Shown here piece after piece: positions 21,501 to 33,165 of a stretch of DNA of 64,000 nt. Position numbers and translations under genes: made by a program. Location: contig CM040091.1 of the NCBI GenBank assembly GCA_022496805.1, forward strand, positions 10,654,336-10,718,335, in the 5' to 3' direction. Under the pieces are notes generated by a model. It was not told where the DNA came from and searched no databases. It saw only the letters and a list, made by a program, of their open reading frames with translations. The DNA comes from Pohlia nutans. Lineage: Eukaryota > Streptophyta > Bryopsida > Bryales > Mniaceae. Every line of letters starts with the position of its first letter. Within the stretch, counting starts at the first letter, position 1.

Positions 21501-24239
21501 AGGACTGAGAAGCCCCAAATTGGGCCTCATGCTTGTTTTAGCAATCTTTTGGAAGGTACTCCTTTTTGTTCAAATTTTTATTTTATTTTTTACCCAACAT
21601 ATGCAATGTTCTTCACTGATTCCGGTGATATAAAATTTGGTCACGTCTGGATTATATTTTTCACAATATGATCAATTGAATTTGTCATTTTAAAACCATG
21701 AATCCTTGGTCCTTTAGGGATTAATGAGGATTGAACAGAGGATTATGCGGTTAGGATTATTAAGATTATACATTACTATTTGGGGTAGAGGCTTTGTGAT
21801 TAGCCGCCTGTTTTTTGACAGAATGGTTTTGGGAGGGCTCAATGCAGGATTATCGCCAAGCATGGAATTGTTGTGTATATTGACGTACCATCAGATATTT
21901 TAGCGAAGCGGATTGTAGCTGCAGGCACTCAGTCACGGCCACTCTTCCCACCCAGATGTACTGAAATCAAGGTGCGTGTATTCTGAAGCATTCTAAAAAA
22001 TTTCCATCTGATGCTTTTTATTCAACAACTTTGTGTATAAGGTAAACCACTCTATTTGTGCAATGTGACTACTTGTGCCACTTTGGGTGACTTTCGAATT
22101 GTGGCACAAAATAGGGTGGTTAACCTTATTGCTCCTGCTTGACAACATTGTGAAGCATGCATCAACGTTTGCGTCATGTGACTATTTGTGCCACTTTGTG
22201 ATCAGCGTCTTACATTTAAAACTTTGACATGTACACTACTAGTACATAGTGGCATGACTTCCAAATTGTGGCACAAATAGGGTGGTTTACTTGCTTGACA
22301 ACACTGGCCTTCCCTTTCAACGAAAAATGACAATGAAGGAATTGCAAATGACGGTCATGGATGTCTGACCCATTATCTTGCAACTATTGATGGCGTAAAC
22401 GAGCTTTGATGGCAGGCACAAAAGTTGCTGGACGTGTTGTACAACGAAAGGGAAGATGCCTATCGGATGGCAAGAATAAGAGTTCCAATTCGAGGTAAGC
22501 ATGGTGCCCAATATCTCTTCAACAATCTGAGAATTGGCCATGTCCACATGGCAAGACTAATGGTTTGTTCTCTGCCTTGTTGTTTTCAGATATGTCGGCA
22601 AAGTTAGGACTATCAGATGCTTCAGTCATTCCCCCAGCGTTGGTTGCCTTTGAGGTATTTACACTCAATCATGTGATTTGCATAGATAATGCCGTGTAAA
22701 GCCTAATTATATTAAATCCTCATTGTCACATACTTGTCTAGATGTCTCCACTCCACGTGTAACCAGTGTTTTTGTTGTTTTTTTCTTGAAGCCTAATTGG
22801 TGCCGTAAAAAAAATTGGGAAAGAATATTCAGCGAAATCTTAAGCTTACAATCATATTTTGATAGAATTTCTTCACATTTTGGCAGTTTTCTTCACAAAA
22901 TCTGGAAAATGTAGAGTAAATCTGGCCAAAAAAAATTCAAAATTATCTCATTTTTTTCCTTAACAAAAGAGAAATGCCATATTTTGTAGAGAAATCTGGC
23001 GAAAAATAGCCAGAAAAAAAACGTTGTGTGTAACCCAATTGATTTTGAGAAAGAGTTCGTACCAGGGATGGGCTGGGTAATAGCAAGGGTATCTTGAATT
23101 CAAACCACTCATAGTTTTCATCGACCTTTGGCAATACCTGACCCATCACTGGTTCGTACAGAGGGATATGTTTTCCCTATATACTTGAATTCTAGATTTA
23201 GCAATGATTGATTGGTTGAGAGCAGGGATGGGTCATGTACAACAAAGCATATCTGAAATCTAGACCTCTCCAAGATTTCTGATATCCTTGTTGTAAACCT
23301 TGGAGACCTTTAATTTCAGATATCCATTATTGTACCCGACCCATCGTTGGTCAAGAGGCTTGCCCTATATTCTTGCTTCACAAGGGACCCTCATATTTTG
23401 TTCAAGAATGTTATGATACACTCTGAGCTTGTTATTATCACACTCCATACTTTCCAGTATTGCCATTCTGTGCACATGTGATTCAAGATTTAGCAATGAT
23501 TTATTGGTTGAGAGCAGAGCATCTCTGAAATCTAGACCTCTCTGATATTCTAAACCTTGGAGACGTTTAAATTCCAGATATCCTTAATTGTACCCGACCC
23601 ATCGTTGGTCAAGAGGCTTGCCCTATATTCTTGCTTCACAAGGGACCCTTATATTTGTTTAACAATGTTATGATACACTCTGAGCTTGTTATTATCACAC
23701 TCCAATATCACTTTCCAGTATTGCCATTCTGTACACATGTGATTCAAGATTTAGCAATGATTTATTGGTTGAGAGCAGGGACGGGTAAGGTACCGCAAAG
23801 CATATCTGAAATCTAAACCTCTCCAAGATTTCTGATATCCTTGTTGTAAATCTTGGAGACGTTTCAATTTCAGATATCCTTTGTTGTACCCGACCCGACC
23901 CATTGTCGGTCAAGAGGCTTGCAATGGAGGGCCCTAAATTCTTGCTTCAGAAAGGACCCTTACATTTGTTATGAACTTGTTATTATCACACTCCAGTACC
24001 GCGTTCCAGTATTGCCATTCTGTACACATGCGATTTCTACATGCCAAGTTCTGAACGCTGGTGATATAAAAGAGTTCTGAGTGTACTCAAAGGAGAAAGT
24101 TGCAAGTATTGAAGACTTGTTCCTGGCCCTGCAAACTGATCATGCTGCTGAAGAGAAATGGTTTGCTGTAAATGTGACAACCTTGGAGTGCGTGTTGCAG
24201 GTACTGAAGAGAATCGAGAAACTCGGGGGCCACAAGTAG
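18581..24239 (+). CDS. SK: Shikimate kinase, plastid precursor
   Basis: Shikimate kinase phosphorylates the 3-hydroxyl of shikimate with ATP, the fifth step of the plastid shikimate pathway. Exons: 18581-18739, 19636-19789, 19877-19949, 20562-20649, 21157-21254, 21848-21971, 22416-22494, 22590-22654 and 24201-24239, 879 nt or 292 aa plus stop, all phases consistent. Residues 1 to about 60 look like a transit peptide (MASFTIARPHSLTLPLGYHP). The kinase core has the P-loop GMMGSGKST (105-113), FVDSD with the substrate-binding Asp (126-130), FRDAE with the shikimate-contacting Arg155, the GGGA loop (181-184), the lid Arg in QSRPLF (Arg221) and YNEREDAYR near 241-249. All catalytic residues known for the family are there, so it should be active rather than a degenerate SK-like paralogue, although an SKL assignment cannot be excluded. 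The ATG at 18581 has an ACCATGG context; an in-frame ATG at 18479 lies in transposon-derived sequence and was not chosen. A run of six GAT codons (19684-19701) adds an acidic tract before the core. Confidence 0.93.
18783..19011 (+). mobile_element. TTAA-family element in shikimate kinase intron 1
   Basis: TTAACCCCCCTAAGCGTATT on the left and GCTTAAGGGTTGA on the right. A close copy starts at 19173 (TTAACCCCTGAGTGTATT) and runs in parallel through AAATTGGACCCCCTG to GGGCGTTTTA. Confidence 0.7.
19173..19608 (+). mobile_element. Two adjoining TTAA-family elements in shikimate kinase intron 1
   Basis: The second copy of the 18783 element (from 19173) is cut near 19386 by a 239-bp-family element that ends CTTGGTCCTTTAGGGGTTAA at 19608. 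It stops 27 bp before coding exon 2. Confidence 0.65.
20170..20406. mobile_element. Stowaway-like MITE in shikimate kinase intron 3
   Basis: CTCCCTCTGTTCAGAAATA and its inverse TATTTCCGGACAGAGGGAG are flanked by TA, the ends and target of Stowaway (Tc1/mariner) MITEs. A related copy is at 55752-56040. Confidence 0.85.
21491..21724 (+). mobile_element. 239-bp-family TTAA element in shikimate kinase intron 5
   Basis: Left end TTACCCCTAAAGGACTGAG and right end CTTGGTCCTTTAGGGATTAA. The core GATATAAAATTTGGTC is shared with 60296-60524 and 19386-19608. Confidence 0.75.
22040..22136. mobile_element. Small TA-flanked element, AGGTAAACCACTC ends
   Basis: AGGTAAACCACTCTATTTGTGC-like left end is mirrored by GGCACAAAATAGGGTGGTTAACCT-like right end with TA on both sides. 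Related partial copies lie at about 22165-22290 and 26386-26530. Confidence 0.65.
23186..24031 (+). repeat. Triplicated block of about 280 bp in shikimate kinase intron 8
   Basis: AGATTTAGCAATGATT recurs at about 23192, 23487 and 23748, each followed by GGTTGAGAGCAG, CTAGACCTCTCC-like sequence, TACCCGACCCAT and TCAAGAGGCTTGC. The three copies are direct and imperfect. Confidence 0.85.
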
Positions 24240-24640
24240 ACGTAAAGCTCACATCTTTGCCATAACGCATGCATGGTGCCGAATGCATTTATTTGGACCA
24301 TGTACCGATTTCCTTTGTAGAAATTTGAGAGCTTTTGCCCTCACCCGCCAACATCTCCATATTAGAGACAATTGCTGTCTGCTGTTGAGGAGAGATCATT
24401 GGCCTTAAAATGTGACAACCTTGGTGTGCGTGTAGCAGGTACTGAATTTTTTTGGGCCACACGGGAGACGTAAAGCTGACATTTTTAGCCGTAACGGCAA
24501 AAAATGGTACCGAATGCATTTAATGCGTGATTCTCCTGGGCTATGTACCGGTTTCTTTGTAGAAAATTTAGAGCTTTTGTTGTGGAAAGCCCTGACAGTC
24601 TTCACCCACCAACATTTCCATATTGAAGACTCGGTCATTG
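24130..24640 (+). repeat. Tandem duplication of the shikimate kinase last exon region
   Basis: A unit of about 238 bp containing the terminal exon is repeated. In the second copy the acceptor and start (TAGCAGGTACTGAA at 24433-24446) remain, but the frame then reads FFGPHGRR instead of KRIEKLGG and the stop is lost. It could act as an alternative last exon or be dead. Confidence 0.75.
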
Positions 24641-25127
24641 ACTGTAATCTCCCAACATTATTCTGCTCTTGAGGTATGTAGTTGAACCACATTACAAACA
24701 CTAGAGGTCACCCACTGGCTTGTCAATTCACTGCCCATTAATTTGCATTTGTAGTAAACTGATTCACCCTGTGCCCCCTTACAACTGTGTTCAATTTTCT
24801 GCATTTCCAAGGTCTATGTTGTTTACTGTGATTACTGGGCCACAGATTCCACAAAGAGATGAACTTTTCTTTGTGTACTTTGGTGTATATATTACATCAC
24901 TTTGGTGTATATATTACATTACTTTGGCGTATGTACTTTGTGTGTACTTTGTTGTACATGACTTTTCCATTGGTAGTAGGGGCCTACACAATCGCAAATT
25001 AGGGGACAAGTGTGGAGCCTACGCACACATAGAATTGCTCTCCCCTTGAAAGATAGATAGGGACGCCCAAAGTTACAAGTGATCTGAAACCATTGTCACA
25101 AAATCTTGCACAATAATTACATATTGA

Positions 25128-25667
25128 TTAACCCATAAAAGCCCCAGGGTATGGGACAAAACATATTGAATAAAACATAGATGTCTTATAACATGAGCCT
25201 TCCATATGTTTGATGAATTTTGGTTCAATAATATACAAATCAATACAAATTATCCTAAAAGCTTCCTAAAAAACTTCAGATATTTTTTGAATGAATTTAA
25301 AAGCAATTGCCTTTGAAAATTTGTATAAATTATAACTTCACTTTTAGAGTTTAAAATTTAGCATGATTAGTTAAAATTGGTTTATATATTGTTAACTTCA
25401 AAAAGCCAAAGAAATGGAGGGAACATCATTACTTTCTCCAAATAGAAAATCTTATAACACTATGACAATGTTCAGGTGATACACTTTGAAAAAAAATTCT
25501 TGGTAAAATTTAACTTGGATTGACATAATTCAAATTGTGTTGAAAAGTAGGCTTGATGTAGTATTTTAAATTTATTTTTTATTTTTTCAAAAAATAAATT
25601 TTGTTCTGGGTAGTCCGTTAAAACGGGCAACGACCAAAACATGGCCTCTTGGGAGCTTAGGGGTTAA
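25128..25667 (+). mobile_element. TTAA-flanked element, 540 bp
   Basis: TTAACCCATAAAAGCCCCAG and GGGAGCTTAGGGGTTAA bound the element; it shares ACAAAACATA and GTCCGTTAAAACGGGCA with the 9406-9955 family. Confidence 0.75.
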
Positions 25668-26385
25668 GTGGCAATTTTAAAACATCTATCAAATGTAACT
25701 TTGATTCTTTACATATGGTGACACATTCATTGGTGAGTTGGAATCCTTTTTTGTTTTTGTGCCTAAGTTCCTAGTCTAGTATATCATTAAATTCTAAATA
25801 TATACCAGTATACTCCAAAATGAGATTTTGGAAGGTGTGTGACTTCAAAGTTGAACATAATTTGGATTAAAGTTTCAAAAACGAAAGTGAAAAGGTTCAA
25901 CAATGACCAATGTCAACACCTCTCCATTGCAATCTTTCATGCCAAGAACAAACTCACACATAATTATTGTGAATTTTATAAGTGAGAATGATCTATCCAT
26001 ATACGGTTTAGGGACAAAATTTATACGTATAAATTTGAAAGGAGCTGGTACATTGATCAAGATCAGAATACATACAGTAATGGAACATTAAAAGAGAACA
26101 CAATTCAAAAAATAAAGAACTTCCAAACAAAAGAAATGCCACATAGTCCAAGTGTTGTATTTCTATGTACGTGTATTTTGAGGAATTCGCAATATTTTGG
26201 TGTTTTGTAGACACATGTTTTGATAGCTTCACAACTCCAATTCAAAATTTTATTTTTGAAGTGTGCGTGAGATGAATCCCCACATTTAAATTTCAAACAT
26301 TGATGCTTGGTTTGGAGTAAATCTTGCAGTGGTTTGCAAAAACATACCTCAATGACCACAATGGGGTTGCGTGGGATTTAAAAGG
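25668..26385 (+). mobile_element. Copy of the 37346-type TTAA element, left end missing
   Basis: CACACATAATTATTGTGAA and AACACCTCTCCATTGCAAT match 37346-37976. The right end is a decayed AAAAGGTTAAA. Confidence 0.6.
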
Positions 26386-27029
26386 TTAAATTAAACTACC
26401 CTATCTGTGACATCAGTGATTATTTGTACCACATTGTGGTCACTACGTATTAGTGTCACATATGTACACTACTAGTGAATAGTGGCAAAAATAAGGGACT
26501 TAAAAAATGTGGCACAAATAGGATAGGCACCAATGAGAATGATGTAGAATGATTTTATGCAATGGAATTTTCTTCCAATTGTGTTGTGAATTTTTTTTTA
26601 AAAAAAAACAGAGGTTGACTAATTTCTTGGAAAACGTTTCAAAAAGGGTTGTATGTCCTTTTCCCTACACATGTTGATCATGCACATATCTCACGGATAT
26701 ATATATTAGATAAACAACGAGCCGCAGTAGTATCGAGTAGGATATCATACATGACCAGTTGTTGACTTTTCAACGCCATACTCAACCACTACTTCAGTTG
26801 GAGATTACAAGCATACAAGGACTCACAATCTAACTATGTAACAGGGAGGAAAAAAAAAAAACGGGGATTTTGACTGAATTTTGGTAATACAATTACAAGC
26901 TGCCTTGGTGGCAGTGACTCTCCTAAAAGAGGAGAATCAGAATTCCTCCAAATGTGGAGGAGCTGCTAAAACCTACCTAAACTAAGGATGAGGAAAAAAA
27001 GAAAAAAAGAAAAAAAAGGGGGGTTTATA

Positions 27030-30000
27030 CTAGCTACTACTACTGGAGGGAGCTGGTAATAAGCTGCTAGATGGATGCACAGGAGGATCAGGCGAGGTTT
27101 CTATACCCTGGTCTTGCAATGGCACCCGGCACAACGGACAGCTGCCATCTTTCCGAAACCATTCCTCCAGACACCGTACATGGAACACATGCTTACAGCC
27201 CGGCAACCTGCACACTATCTCGCCGATGTTGTAGCTGTTTAAGCAAATCGAGCACCTGTACCAAAAAAAACCCAACATCAATATCCACCTCTCTAATATC
27301 ACATCTTGATACATGTCCTACACATAAACGACATATGCTTTCCTGATACCACACCCAAAATCTCTTTTAAATTCCATTTTAAGCATGATTCTATTTTTAA
27401 TTTACATTGTCTCTATTCTAAAGTATCTTTCAAAGGTGCTCCATTTGGCATCTTAAAAACCCCATTTGTTACAATGGAGTAGAAGTTATGAGCAAGATTC
27501 TCCCAAAATATAATTGTCCTTGAACGGTTAACATCTTCCACATGTGATACCAGTTTTGCCTCTCTAATATCACATTCTGGTATATGTCCTTGAATGAACA
27601 CATGGAACTGGACATCTCCCACATGTGACAACAGTTTTGCCTCTCTAATATCACATCTTGATACATGTCCCCCAGTTGTACACATGTGATTTAACATCTT
27701 CCACATGTGATACCAGTTTTGCCTCTCTAATATCACATTTAGGTATATGTCCTTGAATGAACACATGGAACTGGACATCTCCCACATGTGAGAACAGTTT
27801 TTCCTCTCTAATATCACATTCTGGTACATGTCCCCAGATGTACGTGGAATTGGACATCTTCCACATGTGAAAAGAGTTTTGATCACTCTAATATCACATC
27901 CTGGTACATGTGCCGAAATGTAGATTGGACAGCTTCCACATGTGATATTAAGAGTTTTGGGTTCTTGAGCTTGTAACATAAACTTAAGCTTCCCTTTTTG
28001 AAAGTGCTGCTATAAAAATAGTGAGGAATGATGCCTGTACATCAGATTTGCTTTCTAGAAAAGGGACTAATCAAGTTAGAACCTACCAATGAGCCATTTA
28101 TACAAGGGCTGTTCAAAGCTCTTTTTATGAGGTAAAAGCAACTGAGAGGATGGTTCCTTTTTATAAAGGTTGACTTAATCTTGTAAGCAATTGAAAGGAT
28201 ATTCCAACGCATTTAATATTTGAATATTATATGAATAAATTAAGCATTTTCATGTTCCGGATACTGTGGGTGTTCAACATCTCATGATTAAAATATACTT
28301 CTTAGGTAGTCAGGAACAGGGCTTACCCAGCATCCTCCTTGGGAAGCAATCCTTTTTGGAATGCCAACAATGGCAATGTGCTGATCATAAGTGTATCTTG
28401 ATGACGATTTTGCACCATTTCCTGTTACAAAAAAAACACATCACAAAATTAAACTAGGTTGGACATTCACGGTCTACATTCAAAACAATTGTTAGTTTAT
28501 TAAACAACCTTTCCCTAAATGATTCATTTAAAACTAGAAATAGTATGGGCATACCAAGTCTTGGGGTGTGGCCTCAAAATCCATATTCATTCTCTCTCCG
28601 GTAGGATGTTGTCCCCTCTTCTGTATCATGTGCCGGACGGTTAATAGCATTGAGAGTAAAATTACAGAACTTCCAATTGCCACCAGGATGATCACCCATA
28701 TGGCTAGCTCTTTCGGCGTCCCTAATGCAACACACAAAAACACACACACATTTAGAAAAATGGAAGAACAGATATGATAACTCTGGTTCATAACATGCAC
28801 AAACAAATGAATAACTTTAGATCTAAGATTGATGTGAACAATGACTGAAGAGAATTCTACTAGCTAAGCCACATAGAAAAAAACTACCTGAACAAAGAGT
28901 CTGTTAGGGATAGTTCTACAAACGAAGCCACATGAACAAACAATGAATTATGAGACTTCGCAGCTGGTAAGTTACCCAAACACAAGAAAGCGTAGAATGG
29001 CCATTTTCTTGTTTTCTTAAAGCAAAAAATCGGCATTCCTTCATTTGAACTGTAACCTTGGAAAGGGGGAGGCCAATTGCATCGACACAAGCCATGGAGT
29101 GAGAAAGTGAAGGCAGAAAGTGCTCACCGATGATGACAAGCTCAAACTCCGAGATGCCTCGGTGCATGTAATCCACATTGAAGACGCCGAGGATGACAGA
29201 GGCGCCGCTAATGCGGTACGTGTCGTTGGGCGTAGGGCCCAAGGTGGAGTTGGAGAATTTCAAATGGAAGTTTGTGAGGGTGGGGAAATAGCCGTTTTGC
29301 TGCGCCAGAAGAATGGGATGGCCAGTGGAGGATCTGAAGGAGACGCTCACGTCGATATCATCCGTCGCCGCCGCCTTCTGCGCGGTCATGTTGATGTAAG
29401 CCCATCCTCCCGGTGGCAATTGACCACTGTACGTTTGCCGCGGCGCCGCCGGCGAAAGCGCTGCAAATCCACACAAAATCAGCCAAACCCTAAAAACCCC
29501 AAACCACTACCTCAAATAAGAACCTACTCGAACTTTCTCACGGCTTGTGTCGATGCAATTGGCCCAGTCACGGTCTCATTTAATGCCGAAATGAGACATT
29601 CCTGCAATCTACTGTAGACTGTTCCGGTGTGGAATTTTACTTACATCCTGCGCAGTACTGGCCTCCGTACCCCGGCACACAGCTGCACACATTGTCTTGC
29701 GTGCACTGCCCTTGAGGATACGAGCAATTCAAGGGACACAAGTTGATCGAGTCGCTTGGAATGACGGTGGTGATGGTGAGGTTGAATGTAGAGTCTTCTT
29801 GCAAGCAGGTGTCCGCGTTGTACACCCCGATGTAGAACCAGCCGGAGCCGTTGACGAACAGCGAGTGATGGCTTAGCCGGTTCTGAAAACTCGTCAGATC
29901 CGCGTACTTGGTTGCGTCCTGCTCGATTGGCAGCCCGTCCGTGTTGTCATCGTCCTGGCTACTCACGTTTTCGTAGTTGTCGGGTTTCACGAACAACGCT

Positions 30001-30812
30001 AAGTCCCCGTACGCTCTGTCGAGCTCGACCAGCGTGCGACTCTCGTTGTTGAATGCCTGAAACCACCGCGGCCGCCATTAGTTAAGAATTCCGCAACATC
30101 AAAGTTTGTTTGCTCTTGTAAGCAATCTACTATATAACGCACAAAACGCTAACGCACCTGGAACCGATAGTACTTCCATGTTCCGTATGATACAGTGTCG
30201 CCAATGTGAGAAAATGCATATCTTGTTACGACGTCCTCTTCATCTGGCAAAATTTCTACGTCTGGAGACACAGCAACAGAATTTACTCATTTAAATAAAA
30301 ACAGTTGATCGAGTGGCTTTCAAAAACAAGTGATAATAGAGTTAACCGAAAAGACAGCTCAAAGAGGAAAGTTTTAGCAAACTCCTCTTGAACTCATATT
30401 GAGATATAAATAGACCAAAAACTAAATGATGAGTTGGGAGACAATCTAAAGCAAGTCACTGCCATTATTCTCCACACCTCGCAATGACTCCCATACCTTC
30501 TACCAAAGCTCCAAGCCCATGGCCCACAAGGGGACAATCTATGACACGACACTATTCATCCCAAGTATAGCTCAAAAGAGAGGTTAGAAGTAGAGCAAAA
30601 GGGAGGCTAGATGGGCTTCTTTTCAGTTAACTCTAATGTGTAAATCTTCAGTGTAATAGGAGATGCCGTGACTGACCTATATCACAACCTTCGTCGGCCT
30701 CCAAAGTGCACCGACACTTATCAAGGCTTACACAAGGTCCACTATCAGGGTCACTGCAGCTCAAATTGCAACCTTTACTCACTGCACCAAGTTCCAGTTC
30801 CACAAAGTAAGA

Positions 30813-30860
<48 letters not shown>

Positions 30861-31975
30861 CCCAATTGCTCCATCGTAGCAGAATTCATTCAGCAGAACT
30901 CGTTGTGGTTGTACCTGAGCACCAAGTCTTTATAGTATATTGCACAGGACCACAGCTGCTGTAAAATCCAACCATCCAAGGCTGAGAACCATTTTGACCT
31001 AGAGGAATGTCCAAATGCCCCAATAACCCGTAATTTTCCCCACCTGCAATGCAAAAGAGTACATGTCCGTGCTGGGGTGTCAGAGCTAGCCCCATTTTAG
31101 ATATAACACATTCCAAGGCTCTAATCACGTTTGGTAACAAACCTGCAAGGTCTCACACTATTTGCAGCAGAAGTTTGATTTTTTGAATGAGAACATTCAC
31201 TATTGCAGCAGAAGTTTGATTTTTCTGACAAATGCACAAAAAGACTCGGAATGTTTGATTTTGACAGATGCAAAAAAAGAGTCGGAATCGGAAAGTTTTG
31301 AGGTCTGGGCACATTGCAGATGAATTCATACCTAAGAAATCTACGTAAGTGTTGGCGTCTCCGTTGTCATTAACCTTCTGCCCTTGCGTATTGACAGACA
31401 CAGACCACGTATGATTGTCGGCGCACTGCTGGAAGATGCGAGCTTCGACTCCGAGGTAACTTAAACCCAGCGAGGGATCCTCGAAGCACTTGGAAACGTC
31501 CAGCGGGTAGTACACGATTTGCTCCTCGTTGACAATGCTCCTCAAACAAATATTGGACGCGGTCAAAGTTACGTCATCCGTGCCCTCGTCGTCGCTTTGC
31601 AAGGACCGCAACTGCGCATCGCAACCTGCACACACACAGACAGACACATGAATGATCCCATCACAATTCAACTCTACCCCTAAAAAAACCCACATCAATG
31701 CAACACTCAACTCAAAACCGACATCCGATGAAGCGCTCGAGAATTGAATTCGCCTAAACCCTACCCACGAGTAGCGATCGATATATCGGCGAATTCAAAC
31801 TGTGGAATGGCAAACCCTGAAGAGAGGAAAGTGTTTTGTGTGTTGTACCGCAGCGGAGTAGAGAGAGCAGAACGAGGATCACGACTAAGGCAGCCGTGCC
31901 ATGCGCGCCACCTCGAAACCCAGCTGCGGCGGCGTGCTGCGACGGAGCGGCCCGTTTCATAACCCCGGTCGCCAA
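27030..31975 (-). CDS. Membrane-anchored RING-H2 E3 ubiquitin ligase with EGF-like ectodomain
   Basis: Exons on the minus strand: 31975-31849, 31625-31332, 31043-30915, 30781-30677, 30261-30158, 30056-29645, 29460-29128, 28721-28555, 28421-28327 and 27255-27030. They sum to 1992 nt, 663 aa plus stop, with every intron phase matching. Residues 1 to about 42 are a signal peptide (hydrophobic LVVILVLLSLL). The ectodomain (about 43-505) is Cys-rich with many N-glycosylation sequons and two EGF-like modules, near 186-218 (CNLSC, CVSLDKCRC) and 365-389 (CPLNCSYPQGQC, CSCVPGYGGQYC). One transmembrane helix lies near 506-530 (IWVIILVAIGSSVILLSMLL). A cytosolic RING-H2 finger (about 590-632) has the order CSIC, CRLPGCKHVFHVRC, CPLC. 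RING-H2 fingers bind E2 enzymes, so the protein should be a plasma-membrane or endomembrane E3 ligase that senses something outside or in the lumen. The tail is a Ser/Pro-rich stretch. I recognise the architecture but not a named family member; ligand and target are unknown. The last intron (1071 bp) holds an 81-bp repeat array. Confidence 0.9.
27283..27960. repeat. 81-bp tandem array in the last intron of the RING gene
   Basis: CACATGTGA recurs at 27539, 27620, 27702, 27783, 27862 and 27937, giving periods of 81, 82, 81, 79 and 75. Each unit also holds CTCTCTAATATCACAT and GGTACATGTCC. A partial unit lies at about 27283-27320, next to the last exon. Period 81 is a multiple of three and produces a spurious 188-codon frame. 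Confidence 0.88.
30334..30631 (+). mobile_element. TIR element AGAGTTAACCGAAAAG in an intron of the RING gene
   Basis: AGAGTTAACCGAAAAG and CTTTTCAGTTAACTCT are imperfect inverted ends, with AAT on each side. A reverse copy is at about 53855-54147. A PIF/Harbinger-type 3-bp duplication would fit but is not proved. Confidence 0.7.
30810..30858. repeat. (TAA)n microsatellite
   Basis: About 16 tandem AAT/TAA units lie in the intron between exons 3 and 4 of the RING gene. Confidence 0.95.
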
Positions 31976-33165
31976 AACCTTTCAAACTCTTCAACAACGA
32001 CGGAAACAAGTAGTACTCCCACGCCAGCGATTCTCTCTTTCTCTCTCGCCGCTTGCTTGCTTACTCACAACAATCCAGCTCTCAGCAACATCGTGTTGTT
32101 GCAGCAGCAATGCTGTGTTCGATGTAAGTAGTCGTGGAAGATGCGTATGGGGTAGAGCTGGCCAGACACGAATGGGGACCTGGTGCCTGCTCCAGATGCG
32201 CCCTACCCCAAAGTCGGGACTGTACGAGCTCGGCTTGGAAACTCAACAACAACAACAACGACGACGACGACACGCTCCCGCAACGCATCACGAGAGAGCG
32301 CGAGAAGGCTTCTGGAGGATTGGTGGTCATAGTGGGTATCGATGGAAGAGGAGGAGGGTCTGATTCAGATGCAACCTCCCTCGCATGGAGCTAGATTCTG
32401 TGAGGGGCAGTAGCAGCTGCTTCAGGTCTTCACCAGGGGGCCAGTAGTACCGGGCGTAGAAGTACCTCGTGATGAGTTTAATCATCATCATCTATCATCA
32501 TTCACGGGCTTGTTCATTTTCATGTCAACTGATCCATGTCGAATGTTGGGAGGGACCAACTGAACTGACTGACCGGTTGAATCGTTAGTCCGTCAGTCAG
32601 TCGGTTGTGGGAAGAGATTCAACGTTAACGGAGCTATTTTGTGAGTGGCACCGGAATCGGTTGGCGATTAATTAACTGGAAAAACGGGGTGGCAAGCGGC
32701 TCGTGAGAAGCTTTTGTTCGGTTGGGTTGGGCCTGGGAGGCATGCGGGCGGGTATGGCGGGCGCCCGGGGTGATCGTCGACATTGATGGACGTGGTGAGG
32801 GTGGCGACGAAGGGAGGAATGCTTGCTTGCTTGCTTGCGAGACAAGACGGGAAAGACGGGAAAGACGGTCCAACGCAGGACGGGACGACGGACGCGATGG
32901 TCGCGCTGGTCGCGGAGCGAATGGAAGGCGTTGCCTCACTCGCGCTGCCTAGCTCGCCCTCAGTGACGCCCGCTAGCATCCAGATCTACTGTAACGTAGG
33001 ACGATCCATTCCTTTATTATTAGTAAGTAGCCTTCTCTGCAATTGCTGTTTCGTCAGAGCATCTCCACCGAGGCTTGGGCAATTGGCCCTGCAAAAGAGA
33101 GACCTTGGAAGCTGCACTCCCTCATGGGCCTTTCACACCAAGCCCCTTTCAGCTGCACTTGCATC
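31976..33165. other. GC-rich region upstream of the RING gene
   Basis: Markedly richer in GC than its surroundings, with a CAA/GAC microsatellite near 32240-32272 and a CTTG tetranucleotide run near 32822. It probably holds the RING gene promoter and leader. Overlapping open frames here on both strands look like by-products of base composition. Confidence 0.45.

Noticed and set aside
24080..24200. In-frame extension of the last shikimate kinase exon (VYSKEKVASIEDL...)
   Set aside because: The family's C-terminus joins AFE directly to VLK-type residues, and a good acceptor TTGCAG stands at 24200; the extension is open by chance.
27413..27979. 188-codon open frame on the minus strand
   Set aside because: It is the 81-bp intronic array read in frame, inside an intron of the RING gene.
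31836..32394. Plus-strand open frames upstream of the RING gene
   Set aside because: GC-rich composition opens all frames; the peptides are low-complexity and overlap the first RING exon on the other strand.
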